Of a stretch of DNA of 64,000 bases, positions 37,793 through 47,172 are shown piece after piece. The position numbers and the translations under genes were made by a program. Numbering within the stretch: position 1 is the stretch's first letter; every line of letters begins with the position of its first letter. This stretch comes from Anaerolineaceae bacterium. Its GTDB lineage: Bacteria; Chloroflexota; Anaerolineae; Anaerolineales; Anaerolineaceae. The stretch is taken from NCBI GenBank assembly GCA_002702705.1, contig PABH01000059.1, positions 1 through 64,000 of the forward strand, written 5' to 3'. The notes under the pieces are model-generated. The model searched no databases. It was not told the origin of the DNA and saw only the letters and a program-made list of their open reading frames with translations.

Positions 37793-39274
37793 TTATCCAT
37801 TGTATTGGCGTAATGATTTTTGAAACATTAGATACCCACGCTGGTACAGATCTTGATAAAGCTGATGGGATCTGGGATCAGGATAAAAAGATTCAACCTC
37901 CCTTGGGGCGAGAGCCTGATGCACTTCTTGTGCGTTTTGATAAATCCCAACCCCGATCCCCGCAGCTAGCGCAGCCCCTAACAAGGTCGCCTCAGGCTCG
38001 GCTGATACATCAATCCGACAACCGGTGACATTCGCCTTAATCAAGGACCAGGCGCGATAACGAGTACCTCCTCCTGCTGCAATTAAGACAGGAATTTCTT
38101 TTCCACTCATCCTTTCACCAGCCTGGCGGATGAATTCCACCTCATACGATGTGCCTTCCAGTATAGCTTTGAGAATGTCTTCTGAACGATGATTTAAGGA
38201 TAAACCAATTAAAGCACCCCGAACTTTTGAATTGGTATGGGGCGAACCACTTCCTAACAAATAAGGAAAATATAAGATACCGGTTGGTTCCTGATTAATG
38301 GATGTTAAAAGATTTTCCAAATCCGCATAAGATGGAGATGGCGGCGGAAGTAAATTCCTTAACCACTCAATTGACCCACCTGACGTGGAAACACCACCCA
38401 TCCAGTACCCAAGCCCGGAAGCGACATGTGCTCCATATTGCAAACCGTTCTCATAATCTTCTTTGGTTAAAGGACGTTCATCCAATGCGCCGATTAAGGT
38501 TTCTGCAGTACCCATTGAATCAAACACCACCCCAGGCCGGATAGCTCCCATCGCAAGGGCTGCACACACGTGGTCATGTCCACAAATAGATACAGGCGTA
38601 CCTTTTTTTAAGCCAAACGCAGATTGTTTTACATAACCTACCGGTTGACCAGCCTGAAAGGCAGGCGGAAAAAGTGTTCTGGGCAATTCCCATTCCTGCA
38701 GCCATTCTTCATCCCAAACTTTTTGGTTTACCTTAAAAACCAGTGTTCTACACGCCAGGGAATAATCCGTGGCGAACAAATCCGTTAGCCAATAGGCTAC
38801 ATAGTCGGCTGCCGATAACCACACTGCACCTTCAAAGGAATAATTTTGCTCCCTTTTTAACCATAAAATTTTCGCCAGACTGGATTTAAAACTAACTTTT
38901 AGTCCATATTTTAAATAATAATCCAAGGGATCAGATTTTTCTTGAATTAAATCCGCCATGGGTTGGGTAACGGTTTCAAACCAGGGAATAAAATGGGAAC
39001 GCAAGTTACCATCTGCGCGGTTAACCAGAAGTCCGGTTTCTGCCATACTGGCAATGCCAACCGCCGAAATTGCGCCTGAATAATCTTGGGTAATCTCTTC
39101 CAAGGTTTCTGATACCATCGAAATGACCTGTCCAGGATCATAATAACTCCAGCCATCGGGCATTTTATACGAAACCATAATACGACTGGCAATTTTAATT
39201 ACCGACCCATCTTCGTAAAAAAGGCCTGCCTTGCAATGGGTAGTACCAATATCAATTGCGACAATAGCTTTCAT
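37793..39274 (-). CDS. FGGY-family carbohydrate kinase
   Basis: 493 residues. N-terminal phosphate-binding IDIGTTHCKAGLFYEDG, then SMGTAETLIGA and the C-terminal ATP-binding LIAAGGGTRYRAWSLIKANV followed by EATLLGAALAAGIG. The family covers xylulo-, glycero-, rhamnulo-, fuculo- and gluconokinases, and the motifs do not settle which. It stands between a racemase-family gene (TAATG overlap) and a class II aldolase, which suggests kinase-then-aldolase processing of a ketose. Confidence 0.9.
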   Translation of the reverse strand: MKAIVAIDIGTTHCKAGLFYEDGSVIKIASRIMVSYKMPDGWSYYDPGQVISMVSETLEEITQDYSGAISAVGIASMAETGLLVNRADGNLRSHFIPWFETVTQPMADLIQEKSDPLDYYLKYGLKVSFKSSLAKILWLKREQNYSFEGAVWLSAADYVAYWLTDLFATDYSLACRTLVFKVNQKVWDEEWLQEWELPRTLFPPAFQAGQPVGYVKQSAFGLKKGTPVSICGHDHVCAALAMGAIRPGVVFDSMGTAETLIGALDERPLTKEDYENGLQYGAHVASGLGYWMGGVSTSGGSIEWLRNLLPPPSPSYADLENLLTSINQEPTGILYFPYLLGSGSPHTNSKVRGALIGLSLNHRSEDILKAILEGTSYEVEFIRQAGERMSGKEIPVLIAAGGGTRYRAWSLIKANVTGCRIDVSAEPEATLLGAALAAGIGVGIYQNAQEVHQALAPREVESFYPDPRSHQLYQDLYQRGYLMFQKSLRQYNG

Positions 39275-39963
39275 TAAACGGATTTGCCTTTATTGGTTTC
39301 GGTTTTAATCGAATCGCGGATATTTTTAATACTTTCCATTGCCAGTCGTGGGCTGCTCAAGAATTTGTGTTGTTGTTCTTGCGGAATGCGGCCAATTACA
39401 CCCGCCATGGAAGCTTGAGCCAAAACCACAACTTCGCTTTGTTCGGCGAGTTTTGCCAACGCCTGGCTTAATATCAAATCATGTTTCTCCCGGTCTCCAG
39501 CCATTAATGCTTGGTATGCTTCATTAACCAAAATCTTATTTAAGTGGATTTCTTTTCCAGCTTGCTGGGCTTTCTCCAATAATAATTTTGATGTGGGATT
39601 TAGGGTGGTTCTTAACGTGGCCGCCACACCAATTTCACTTCCTTTTTGAACAGCCATGTCCGCCATCGCCTCATCTATCCGTACCACTGGAATAGAAAGG
39701 GCTAACTTCATTATTTTGGTCACTTCGCCAACAGAAGAGCAGGCTTCAAGTAAAATATCGGCACCAACCTGTTCTGAAAACCTTGCGTACGCCAAAAGAC
39801 GTTCTTCCACCACAGATAAGTCACCGTCATATTCCGCCAATTGCGGTAAGATCGAATCGTCCACAAAATTAATAACAGAACAATCCGGCATGTATTCCAC
39901 AGCCAATGACTTTAAACTATCCACTGTGGCGGGCGTAGTATGGATGATCGCTAATTTTGTCAT
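39274..39963 (-). CDS. Asp/Glu racemase superfamily protein
   Basis: 229 residues. The first half ends in ILLEACSSVGEVTK with a Cys in the position of the first catalytic Cys of the family; the second Cys position reads VVVLAQASMAG, with no Cys. With only one Cys the protein should not be a standard racemase. It may be an isomerase or decarboxylase variant, comparable to the racemase-fold sugar isomerases seen in tetritol and other sugar loci. It overlaps genes on both sides (ATGA and TAATG), so it is made together with the FGGY kinase and GH35 enzyme. Confidence 0.8.
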   Translation of the reverse strand: MTKLAIIHTTPATVDSLKSLAVEYMPDCSVINFVDDSILPQLAEYDGDLSVVEERLLAYARFSEQVGADILLEACSSVGEVTKIMKLALSIPVVRIDEAMADMAVQKGSEIGVAATLRTTLNPTSKLLLEKAQQAGKEIHLNKILVNEAYQALMAGDREKHDLILSQALAKLAEQSEVVVLAQASMAGVIGRIPQEQQHKFLSSPRLAMESIKNIRDSIKTETNKGKSV

Positions 39964-41999
39964 GCTGATTCTCCTTCCAGTCGGATCACAGCCCCGTTTT
40001 TTCGTGCTACAAACCCAGTTAATTGTTTATCAAATTTAAATGGTTTACCGGATACCATGTCGATTGCCTCTTGCTTGGATGCCTGCAAAAAATCGGGATC
40101 AAATTCCAATACAACGGTTTTATCTTCCGAGGTTGAATTGATCACAAATACATAATATTCATTTCCCCGTCTAAAAAGACTGGTGTAAATACCCGATGTT
40201 AAAGAACAAATTGCGCTCTTTTTTTGAAGATAATGGTGAATAGAAAGAATTAAATCGGGGCTAGGTTCAAGCCCAATCACGGTGATCTTTCCTTGGCCGA
40301 TGGTTTGGGTATACCCTATCGTATATTCCTGACCTGACTGCAAATCCCATTGCAACGCATTTTCCTCTGCCACTAAATTATCCGGTGATTTTCTCGTTGC
40401 AGTGATAGCCTTACCCGGCACCTTTTCAAAATGAAACAACCATTGGCTTTTACATGTGGTATTGAGCGATAAATCCAACGATAAGGATGGTAAACCTTTC
40501 AGGATTCCGTCCGGTTCGGGGATTCCCAATTCGTTACAAGGTAATAAAAAATCATCCAGATAGGGATATGCCCCTAATAATATTAAATGACCGCCTTGTT
40601 TCACATAAGATAATAATTTTTGTTGCGCCTGCTGAGCGAGCCAGACACCACCGGTGTAAAACAAAACCTCTTTGGTACAGCTGCCACCAGGCAGATCAAA
40701 AAAATCATAGTCCAGACCCGCATCATAAAAAGCTTGCAGCAAGTTCTGAGCAGGCCGTACCGTGGCACGCTGTAAAGGATCAAAAGTTAAGGCAGTGCGA
40801 GTTTGCTTTTCAAGTGTGTGGGGCTGGATAGTTTTTACAATTTCCATCATTTTGGAAAACGCATTAAAAAGATCGGGGCGCACCCGAGCCCATTCATTTA
40901 TCGGACTTTGATACCAATTATCGCGATTCACCAACATATACCAATTCCAACCCGCTGCCCCAGCCGCCAATGCGGATAAACATACCATTTGGTAATGGCT
41001 GGCCGTTAACATGCCCACATCCCCCAACCAATCATGCCAAATTCCGGACTGGAACTCGGCAATATAAGGCAGCCGAGAAAAAGAAAAAGCGTAACGCACC
41101 GCATCTAAAAAATTACGATGTTCATTACCTCGTTTTTCAAAATTCAGGGAAGGATAAATATCAGAACCTACCAGATCGGCAAAACTTTCCAAGGGGGACC
41201 ACGGTTGCGTTCCCACGCCACTATACGTATTTAAATAAATCGGAACATCTACACCAAGTTCTCTGTAGGTTGTTACGCCCCACTTTGCTACTTCCTGAAC
41301 ATACCAATGCGTAAATCGCCCAAAATCTAGGTAGCGGCGCATTTTGACCGGTTCTTCGGGAACCATATTCATCACTGCCCTCGCCTGATCAAAGGCTGTG
41401 TAGGAAGTTCCCCATATCCGATTTAAATCTTCAATACTGGGGTAATTTTGTTTGAGAAAATCCTGAAAAACTCCAGGCTGTTTGCCTAACCCCAATGCCT
41501 CCGTATACCAATGCGGCCATGGGTCGATTTCATTGTCTGACTGCCACAACATAATCCGCCCACCATTTGTCACCAAGTAGGGCAAAACCGCTTGGGTTAC
41601 TTCTTGCATGTATTGTTTTGCCAGTTTTTGAAACTCCGGGTGCAACCGGTGGTACTTTGCCGCCCAATCGGGAACGCCACCATTTTTCCATTCACTATAA
41701 ATATACGGGCCGGGGCGTAGAATGATCCAAAAACCTTCTTCGGTTAATAAGTCTAAAAAACCAATTAAATTTCGGCGGGAATCAGTTTCACCGCAGAAAT
41801 CGTATTTTCCCTGTTCATATTCATGAAAATCCCAGCAGACATAAGTGGCAATACAATCCAAACCCATTTCACGGGCACGATGTAAGACAGCCCGCCAGTT
41901 CATTGGGTCTAAACGCCAGTAATGAATCTCACCACTATAAAGAGGAATTTCTGTATTTTCGATTCTGATTACTTTTTGAATAATTTCTGCTTTTGGCAT
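39960..41999 (-). CDS. Beta-galactosidase, GH35-like
   Basis: 679 residues. N-terminal TIM barrel starts IPLYSGEIHYWRLDPMNW, with CWDFHEYEQGKYDF and LRPGPYIYSEWKNGG, the GH35 signature. Acid/base Glu157 is in WQSDNEIDPW and nucleophile Glu315 in PYIAEFQSG. A glutamine-amidotransferase-like middle domain (LSYVKQGGHLILLGAYPYL) and a small C-terminal sandwich follow. It would release terminal beta-galactose. No signal peptide is seen. Confidence 0.9.
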   Translation of the reverse strand: MPKAEIIQKVIRIENTEIPLYSGEIHYWRLDPMNWRAVLHRAREMGLDCIATYVCWDFHEYEQGKYDFCGETDSRRNLIGFLDLLTEEGFWIILRPGPYIYSEWKNGGVPDWAAKYHRLHPEFQKLAKQYMQEVTQAVLPYLVTNGGRIMLWQSDNEIDPWPHWYTEALGLGKQPGVFQDFLKQNYPSIEDLNRIWGTSYTAFDQARAVMNMVPEEPVKMRRYLDFGRFTHWYVQEVAKWGVTTYRELGVDVPIYLNTYSGVGTQPWSPLESFADLVGSDIYPSLNFEKRGNEHRNFLDAVRYAFSFSRLPYIAEFQSGIWHDWLGDVGMLTASHYQMVCLSALAAGAAGWNWYMLVNRDNWYQSPINEWARVRPDLFNAFSKMMEIVKTIQPHTLEKQTRTALTFDPLQRATVRPAQNLLQAFYDAGLDYDFFDLPGGSCTKEVLFYTGGVWLAQQAQQKLLSYVKQGGHLILLGAYPYLDDFLLPCNELGIPEPDGILKGLPSLSLDLSLNTTCKSQWLFHFEKVPGKAITATRKSPDNLVAEENALQWDLQSGQEYTIGYTQTIGQGKITVIGLEPSPDLILSIHHYLQKKSAICSLTSGIYTSLFRRGNEYYVFVINSTSEDKTVVLEFDPDFLQASKQEAIDMVSGKPFKFDKQLTGFVARKNGAVIRLEGESA

Positions 42000-42011
42000 A
42001 CAAATTTTCCT

Positions 42012-43688
42012 TTAAAGGTCGTTTTTATATTTCCACTGGTTCCAACAATCCCGGATTAATAAATAATCGTTCTCTTCCAGTGCTTCCCCAGTCGAATCGA
42101 TATGTGTGGCAAAATATAAAGAAGGGACTCCTAATTCAGGCTGAATTGAGACATAGTTTCGCCAGGCAGCCTTATCTTTCATTGGCCAGTTATCCGTGTC
42201 AATAATAAGGTTCGGACAGGCAATGGAAGCCACATACGCACGATGACGCATCGCCGAGTTGACAGGCTGTCCAGTATTTATGTCATTCAGCCGGATCATA
42301 TCCACTACATCGGCCAGATAAGGGTGTGGCGTGTGGGACATGATCAGTGCGTCTGGTTTATGTTTTTTGGCTTCTTCATATAAAATACGCAAATAAGCCT
42401 TCAATAATTCCAAGCCCCAGATTTTCCCATAGGCCTTTAAATCCGGGCCAGAGGGAATACGAGCGGTAAAATCAATCTTAAAGCCATCCGCGTTATATCC
42501 GTCTTCGGAGATCATTTTGCGCACCGATTCTCTCAGGCGTTTTTCGAACCGCGGGTTACTAGGATCAAATGCAACTGGCACTCCAGCCGCATTGGTTACG
42601 CACTCGGCTACAGGTAGGCCTTCCGGGTCCCAGGCTTTTAACCACAACAAAACTTTTTGACCAGCATTGTGTTGATTTTGGATAAAACCTTTGATATCCG
42701 GCCATTTCTGGGGATCAGCTTGGTTTTCGCCATAGGTTAACTGCCATTTATCATCCAGTACGACAATACCTGGAAAGATTTGGTTTTTTTTCAAGGTTTG
42801 CAAAAATTGAACATATAATTCCTGGCGAGAATAGTTAGGAGCATGTCCTTTTTCCAATGAAGCATGATAACACTGCTCTCCCCAGCCACAGAAAATGGGT
42901 GAATACCACCAATCGGGTATGTTATTTTTCTTTATATCCCAAGAGCAGTTCGCTTCAACATGGGCTTGCAGTGCATCATAAGGATCCTTTCGAAAGTCAA
43001 ACCCAATTGCCGGCAATGTGTAGCACCCTTCAACATGGGTATGCCCTTCATATGGCACTTGTAAATAAAACGCATCCCCCATCCCGCGGTACTCATAGCC
43101 TGTAAACTGGTTTTCTCCAGGGGATGCTTCAAGCCCCATGCCAATCCACCCGTCTTCATGCTCAAACGAAAAACAAAATGGCGGCGGGGTAAAGAACCAA
43201 TCCGCTTTGCCGGGTAAAGGTACACCGGTTAAGTTGATCTGAGACCCTGCAGAAGGTGAGAAGAAATAATTTTCTTGGGTATCGGGTTCCGGATTAAAGC
43301 CTTTTTTAAAAGTATTTCCTGAATAAAAAAAGCCGGAACCCCAGCGAACATGTCCCGAATAATAGCCACCAAAATAATTCACATCAAAAATATCACCCTG
43401 ACCTTCCACTTCCACAATGTAGGTAAAACGTTCCGGTCTACAAAAAAAACGAATGGTTTTGGACGACCACAGCGAACTTTTAACTTTTAACTCAAATAAG
43501 GTGGCATGTGATTGTGCTTGTTTTTGCCAGGTTTCAATTTTTAAAGTATCTTCTCGTTGGTGGACAGCATTAACACCGGATAAGACAAATAATTCCATCA
43601 ATCGCTTACCCTCTCCTGTGTCAACATAAACATACGGTCGATCTTCTGCAAAAGTGAGTTGATAGGCTTGTGAAGAATACTTAAACAT
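42012..43688 (-). CDS. GH36/GH31-like alpha-glycosidase
   Basis: About 558 residues. An N-terminal beta-sandwich of about 260 residues precedes a TIM barrel with GIVVLDDKWQ, KVLLWLKAWDPEGLP and the likely nucleophile Asp of NADGFKIDF. The barrel pattern (VLDD-W, DGFKID) is that of clan GH-D and GH31 enzymes, most likely alpha-galactosidase-like, but I cannot assign a family with certainty. The start at 43688 is supported by GGAGATAAC; it overlaps nothing, whereas the longer frame would run into the permease gene. Confidence 0.8.
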   Translation of the reverse strand: MFKYSSQAYQLTFAEDRPYVYVDTGEGKRLMELFVLSGVNAVHQREDTLKIETWQKQAQSHATLFELKVKSSLWSSKTIRFFCRPERFTYIVEVEGQGDIFDVNYFGGYYSGHVRWGSGFFYSGNTFKKGFNPEPDTQENYFFSPSAGSQINLTGVPLPGKADWFFTPPPFCFSFEHEDGWIGMGLEASPGENQFTGYEYRGMGDAFYLQVPYEGHTHVEGCYTLPAIGFDFRKDPYDALQAHVEANCSWDIKKNNIPDWWYSPIFCGWGEQCYHASLEKGHAPNYSRQELYVQFLQTLKKNQIFPGIVVLDDKWQLTYGENQADPQKWPDIKGFIQNQHNAGQKVLLWLKAWDPEGLPVAECVTNAAGVPVAFDPSNPRFEKRLRESVRKMISEDGYNADGFKIDFTARIPSGPDLKAYGKIWGLELLKAYLRILYEEAKKHKPDALIMSHTPHPYLADVVDMIRLNDINTGQPVNSAMRHRAYVASIACPNLIIDTDNWPMKDKAAWRNYVSIQPELGVPSLYFATHIDSTGEALEENDYLLIRDCWNQWKYKNDL

Positions 43689-43692
43689 GAAG

Positions 43693-44595
43693 TTATCTCC
43701 CGCCCATCCCTGAAAATGAAATACCTTCAATAAAGTATTGTTGGAAAAAAACAAAAATCAACAAGACTGGCAGCATCACCAATAAACTTGCGGCCATTAA
43801 CCAGTGCCAAGCTGGTGAACCGCCCGCGGCTGCCTCAAATTGGCGCAAACCGAGTTGAAGGGTATATAATTTTTCACTTTGTAAATATAAGAGCGGACCC
43901 ATAAAGTCTTGCCAGACACCGTTGAATGTAAAAATAGCAACCGTAGCTAAAACTGGCTTACACAATGGTAAGATAATACTCCACCAAATACGTAACTCAC
44001 CAGCCCCTTCCATACGTGCAGCTTCAGAAAGTTCCATCGGAATGGCTCGCATAAACTGTCGGAGTAAAAAGATATAAAATGCGCTGCCGGTAAAAGCCGG
44101 AACAATTAGTGGCAAGAAAGTATTTATCCACACCTTTGAACCCTGAAAACCAAAGGCTGGCAGCTTGGCAAATAAGACAAACTGCGGAATCATGGTCACT
44201 ACACCAGGTAACATCATCGTTGCCAACACCAATGAGAATAACAGATCACGTCCACGCCAGCGTAGTCTGGAAAATGAATAGGCAACAATAGAAGACGAAA
44301 CAACCTGTCCGATCACACTAGAAATTGTGATAATTAATGTATTTGTTGTCCATTGAGGCCACATACCAAACGAAAATGCGTCGCGGAAATTTTCCCATGC
44401 GAAACGAGCCGGAATCCAGTTTGTTCCAACTAAATCGGAAGGTTCTTTTAGGGAGGTGGAGATCATCCATAAAAATGGCACAATAAACATAATACTGATA
44501 CCAACCAACATGGTAAAAGCGGCAACTTTACCGACATTCCATTCCCGAAATAGTTTCGGCAGTGGTTGATTAATGATTGATTTTTGAGAAGCCAT
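43693..44595 (-). CDS. Sugar ABC transporter permease, MalG-type
   Basis: 300 residues with six predicted membrane helices and the EAA loop ELSEAARMEGAGELRIWWSIIL that contacts the ATPase. It is the second permease of a CUT1-class importer and follows the MalF-type gene by 11 bp, with AAGGAGAG as ribosome site. No gene for the ATPase subunit occurs in the locus, so a shared MsmX-like ATPase from elsewhere must energise it. Confidence 0.95.
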   Translation of the reverse strand: MASQKSIINQPLPKLFREWNVGKVAAFTMLVGISIMFIVPFLWMISTSLKEPSDLVGTNWIPARFAWENFRDAFSFGMWPQWTTNTLIITISSVIGQVVSSSIVAYSFSRLRWRGRDLLFSLVLATMMLPGVVTMIPQFVLFAKLPAFGFQGSKVWINTFLPLIVPAFTGSAFYIFLLRQFMRAIPMELSEAARMEGAGELRIWWSIILPLCKPVLATVAIFTFNGVWQDFMGPLLYLQSEKLYTLQLGLRQFEAAAGGSPAWHWLMAASLLVMLPVLLIFVFFQQYFIEGISFSGMGGR

Positions 44596-44606
44596 TTAAT
44601 CTCTCC

Positions 44607-45554
44607 TTATTCGCCTGATTCGTAATACACCCAGCGTTTTGAGAACCACAATTGAATCGCGGTAATGATCAGAATAATTGCAAACAGTACCCAGGCTAAA
44701 GCCGAAGCATAACCCATTTGCAAACCACCTACTCCGACCCGGCCAAAAGCGCGGTTGTATAAATAAAGCACATAAAATAACATCGACTGCCCTGGCCCAC
44801 CCAAAGCCGAATCAGTCCCTGACAAGATTAAGGCCGTCGTAAAAATTTGAAACGCACCGATAATACTTGTTACCACCTGAAAGAAAATCGTTGGAGAAAG
44901 TAAGGGCAGTGTAATATTCCAGATTTTGGTCCAGCCCTCAGCGCCATCAATCGAAGCAGCTTCGTAAAGTTCTTGGGGTATACCTTTTAATCCAGCCAAA
45001 TAAATGATCACCCCACTGCCTATCCACCACATACCCATTACCACCATACCAGGTTTTGTCCACACTGGATCTACAAACCAACTGGGACCTTTGATGCCAA
45101 TCAAATCCAAAAAGGTATTAAATAACCCTTTTGGTGAGAGGATCCACTGCCATAAAAAGATTGCAGCCACACCGGAAAGTACATTCGGTAAATAAATGAT
45201 TCCACGGAAGAACTTTTCCCCTGGCATTTTGATATTTAATAATAATGCTATAGAGATTGAAGCCAACAACACCAAGGGTGTCTTGATGATTACCATCCAA
45301 AAGGTGTTATAAAGTGATTTGTAAAATAATGGATCTTTGGTAAACATGGTTTCATAATTTTCAAAACCAATCCATTCTGGTGGCTTGATAATATTGTAAT
45401 TCGAGAAACTGGTGATTAAGGAATACATCATTGGACCGAAGGTAAACAATAAAAAGCCAATAATCCAAGGCAGGGCAAATAACCATCCTGTTAACTCTTC
45501 TTTTTGTGCAGGTCGTAAAAACAAACGTTTGATTTTGGAAGTTTCGGCTGTCAT
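44607..45554 (-). CDS. Sugar ABC transporter permease, MalF-type
   Basis: 315 residues, six membrane helices, N-terminus LTGWLFALPWIIGFLLFTFG and EAA loop ELYEAASIDGAEGWTKIWNI. It pairs with the MalG-type protein to form the channel of a CUT1 oligosaccharide importer. A strong ribosome site AAAGGAG precedes it. It lies 76 bp after the binding-protein gene, from which it is separated by a terminator-like hairpin. Confidence 0.95.
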   Translation of the reverse strand: MTAETSKIKRLFLRPAQKEELTGWLFALPWIIGFLLFTFGPMMYSLITSFSNYNIIKPPEWIGFENYETMFTKDPLFYKSLYNTFWMVIIKTPLVLLASISIALLLNIKMPGEKFFRGIIYLPNVLSGVAAIFLWQWILSPKGLFNTFLDLIGIKGPSWFVDPVWTKPGMVVMGMWWIGSGVIIYLAGLKGIPQELYEAASIDGAEGWTKIWNITLPLLSPTIFFQVVTSIIGAFQIFTTALILSGTDSALGGPGQSMLFYVLYLYNRAFGRVGVGGLQMGYASALAWVLFAIILIITAIQLWFSKRWVYYESGE

Positions 45555-45571
45555 GGGTGTACTCCTTTATT

Positions 45572-45608
45572 AAAAAAGGTCGGCACATCATCGGTTGATG
45601 CACCGACC
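45572..45608 (-). terminator. Intercistronic attenuator between binding protein and permeases
   Basis: On the minus strand GGTCGG pairs with CCGACC, with an inner CATCA/TGATG stem, followed directly by six T. It lies 22 bp after the binding-protein stop codon. Such partial terminators typically stabilise the binding-protein mRNA and lower permease expression. Confidence 0.8.
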
Positions 45609-45630
45609 CATCAACAGTTAGTCTAAAAAT

Positions 45631-47058
45631 TTATTGAACGACATCCATAACCGCTTGTTGCGCTTCATCAAGAGCTTCTTGAGCTGTTAATTCGCCGCTC
45701 CAAACCTTTTCCCAGCGTTGGTTCAGTTGTTCAGTCCAATTGGGATACTTGCTGACATAAACACCACCGGTGCTAACCGCCAAAGCATCATCCACAACTG
45801 TCCACAAAGGATTAGCGGAAAGTACAGGATCGGAAGCAGCAATGATATTGGTTGGCTGTGCCTGTGTATCACGTGCCCAGGATGCCTGACCTTCAGGGCC
45901 GGTAGCACATTTCATAAATTCCCAGGCAGCTTCTGCGTTATCTGCGCCGGAGGGAATGGAGAATGAGAAACCACCACTCCAGGTACCCGTCTCACCTGCA
46001 ACCTTGGAAGGCAATAAAGCGACACCCCAATCGGTGCGGGGGGTACTGCCGTCATCTAGTGTAGTTTTTGGTCGATAAAACTCGAGCTGGCTGTTGTAAC
46101 CAAAGATATCAGTCCGCATAGCTACCCCAGCACTCATGAAGTTATCATTTGGAGGAGCACCGAATTGAGCATTAAAGCTCTGGACAGCATCCCAACCACC
46201 ATACCGCTCAACCCATTTTTGAATCCATTCCACGGTTTCAACCATATCGGGATTATTAATTTGGGGGGTTCCATCGGGAGCGATCATTTCTTCGCCATTA
46301 GTATATTGCCAAATATCAACTCCGCGGTTCCACAGTGGGAAGAAACCAATGCGAGCATAGGTACCATCATCGTTTTTCACATCAAGGGCATCTGCATATT
46401 CCCAGACTTCATCCCAGGTCGTTGGTGGTTTTTCCGGATCTAAACCAGCTTGTGCAAATAATGTTTTATTGTAGAACAAAATGGAAACATCGGTTTCCTG
46501 TGGTAAACCGTAGGTGTTACCTTCATAAAGAGTCTGGTCCCAAGCCCAATCATAGAACATATCACGGGTGATGCCATCGCGGTCAGCCCAAGGTTGTAAA
46601 TTGGTGTAAATACCATCTGCGGCATCCTTGGGTAAGGTAGGTCGGTCAGAAACGATTACATCAGGCATACCAGAGCCAGCGGCTACAGCTGCGATATTTG
46701 CGGTCCAGATATCCCCCCAAGGTTTAACGGTTTCGTTAACCGTGATATTGGGTAATTTGGCTTCGCAAATGGCGATCACACGGCGAAGTGCATTTCGCCG
46801 TACGGGTGATGCCCAAAAATGCCATACTTCCACTTCACCGGCTACATCCGGGTTTAACATAACGGAACCTTCAGGTAAAGGTGCGGCAACTTCCACTTCT
46901 ACGGTTTCAATGACTTTTTCAACAATGGTTTCACCGGGAACTTCAACTTCCACGGTTTGTACAATCACTTCAGGTGTAGGGGTAGCACAGGAAGCCAAAA
47001 ATACAGTAATAACAAGTAACACAGCGAGAAACCGCCAAGACTTAAATTTCTTATTCAT
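45631..47058 (-). CDS. Sugar ABC transporter substrate-binding lipoprotein
   Basis: 475 residues. The signal peptide ends in lipobox LASC with Cys24, followed by a Val/Glu/Thr-rich tether (EVIVQTVEVEVPGETIVEK) typical of Chloroflexota lipoproteins. The rest is a family-1 solute-binding protein of MalE/UgpB type (VEVWHFWASPVRRNALRRVI, GLPQETDVSILFYNKTLFAQ, GGFSFSIPSGADNAEAAWEF). It captures an oligosaccharide at the membrane surface. A good ribosome site GAAGGAG precedes the ATG. It is the first structural gene after the repressor. Confidence 0.95.
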   Translation of the reverse strand: MNKKFKSWRFLAVLLVITVFLASCATPTPEVIVQTVEVEVPGETIVEKVIETVEVEVAAPLPEGSVMLNPDVAGEVEVWHFWASPVRRNALRRVIAICEAKLPNITVNETVKPWGDIWTANIAAVAAGSGMPDVIVSDRPTLPKDAADGIYTNLQPWADRDGITRDMFYDWAWDQTLYEGNTYGLPQETDVSILFYNKTLFAQAGLDPEKPPTTWDEVWEYADALDVKNDDGTYARIGFFPLWNRGVDIWQYTNGEEMIAPDGTPQINNPDMVETVEWIQKWVERYGGWDAVQSFNAQFGAPPNDNFMSAGVAMRTDIFGYNSQLEFYRPKTTLDDGSTPRTDWGVALLPSKVAGETGTWSGGFSFSIPSGADNAEAAWEFMKCATGPEGQASWARDTQAQPTNIIAASDPVLSANPLWTVVDDALAVSTGGVYVSKYPNWTEQLNQRWEKVWSGELTAQEALDEAQQAVMDVVQ

Positions 47059-47172
47059 TCTAATTCTCCTTCATAAAGTTGTGTTTGGTATAATAAGATC
47101 AGTGGTTAAATTTATTTTTTGGGCTTACGTTATCAGTTTTTGCCAAAAATTCGTATGTATGCCCGGATAGAT

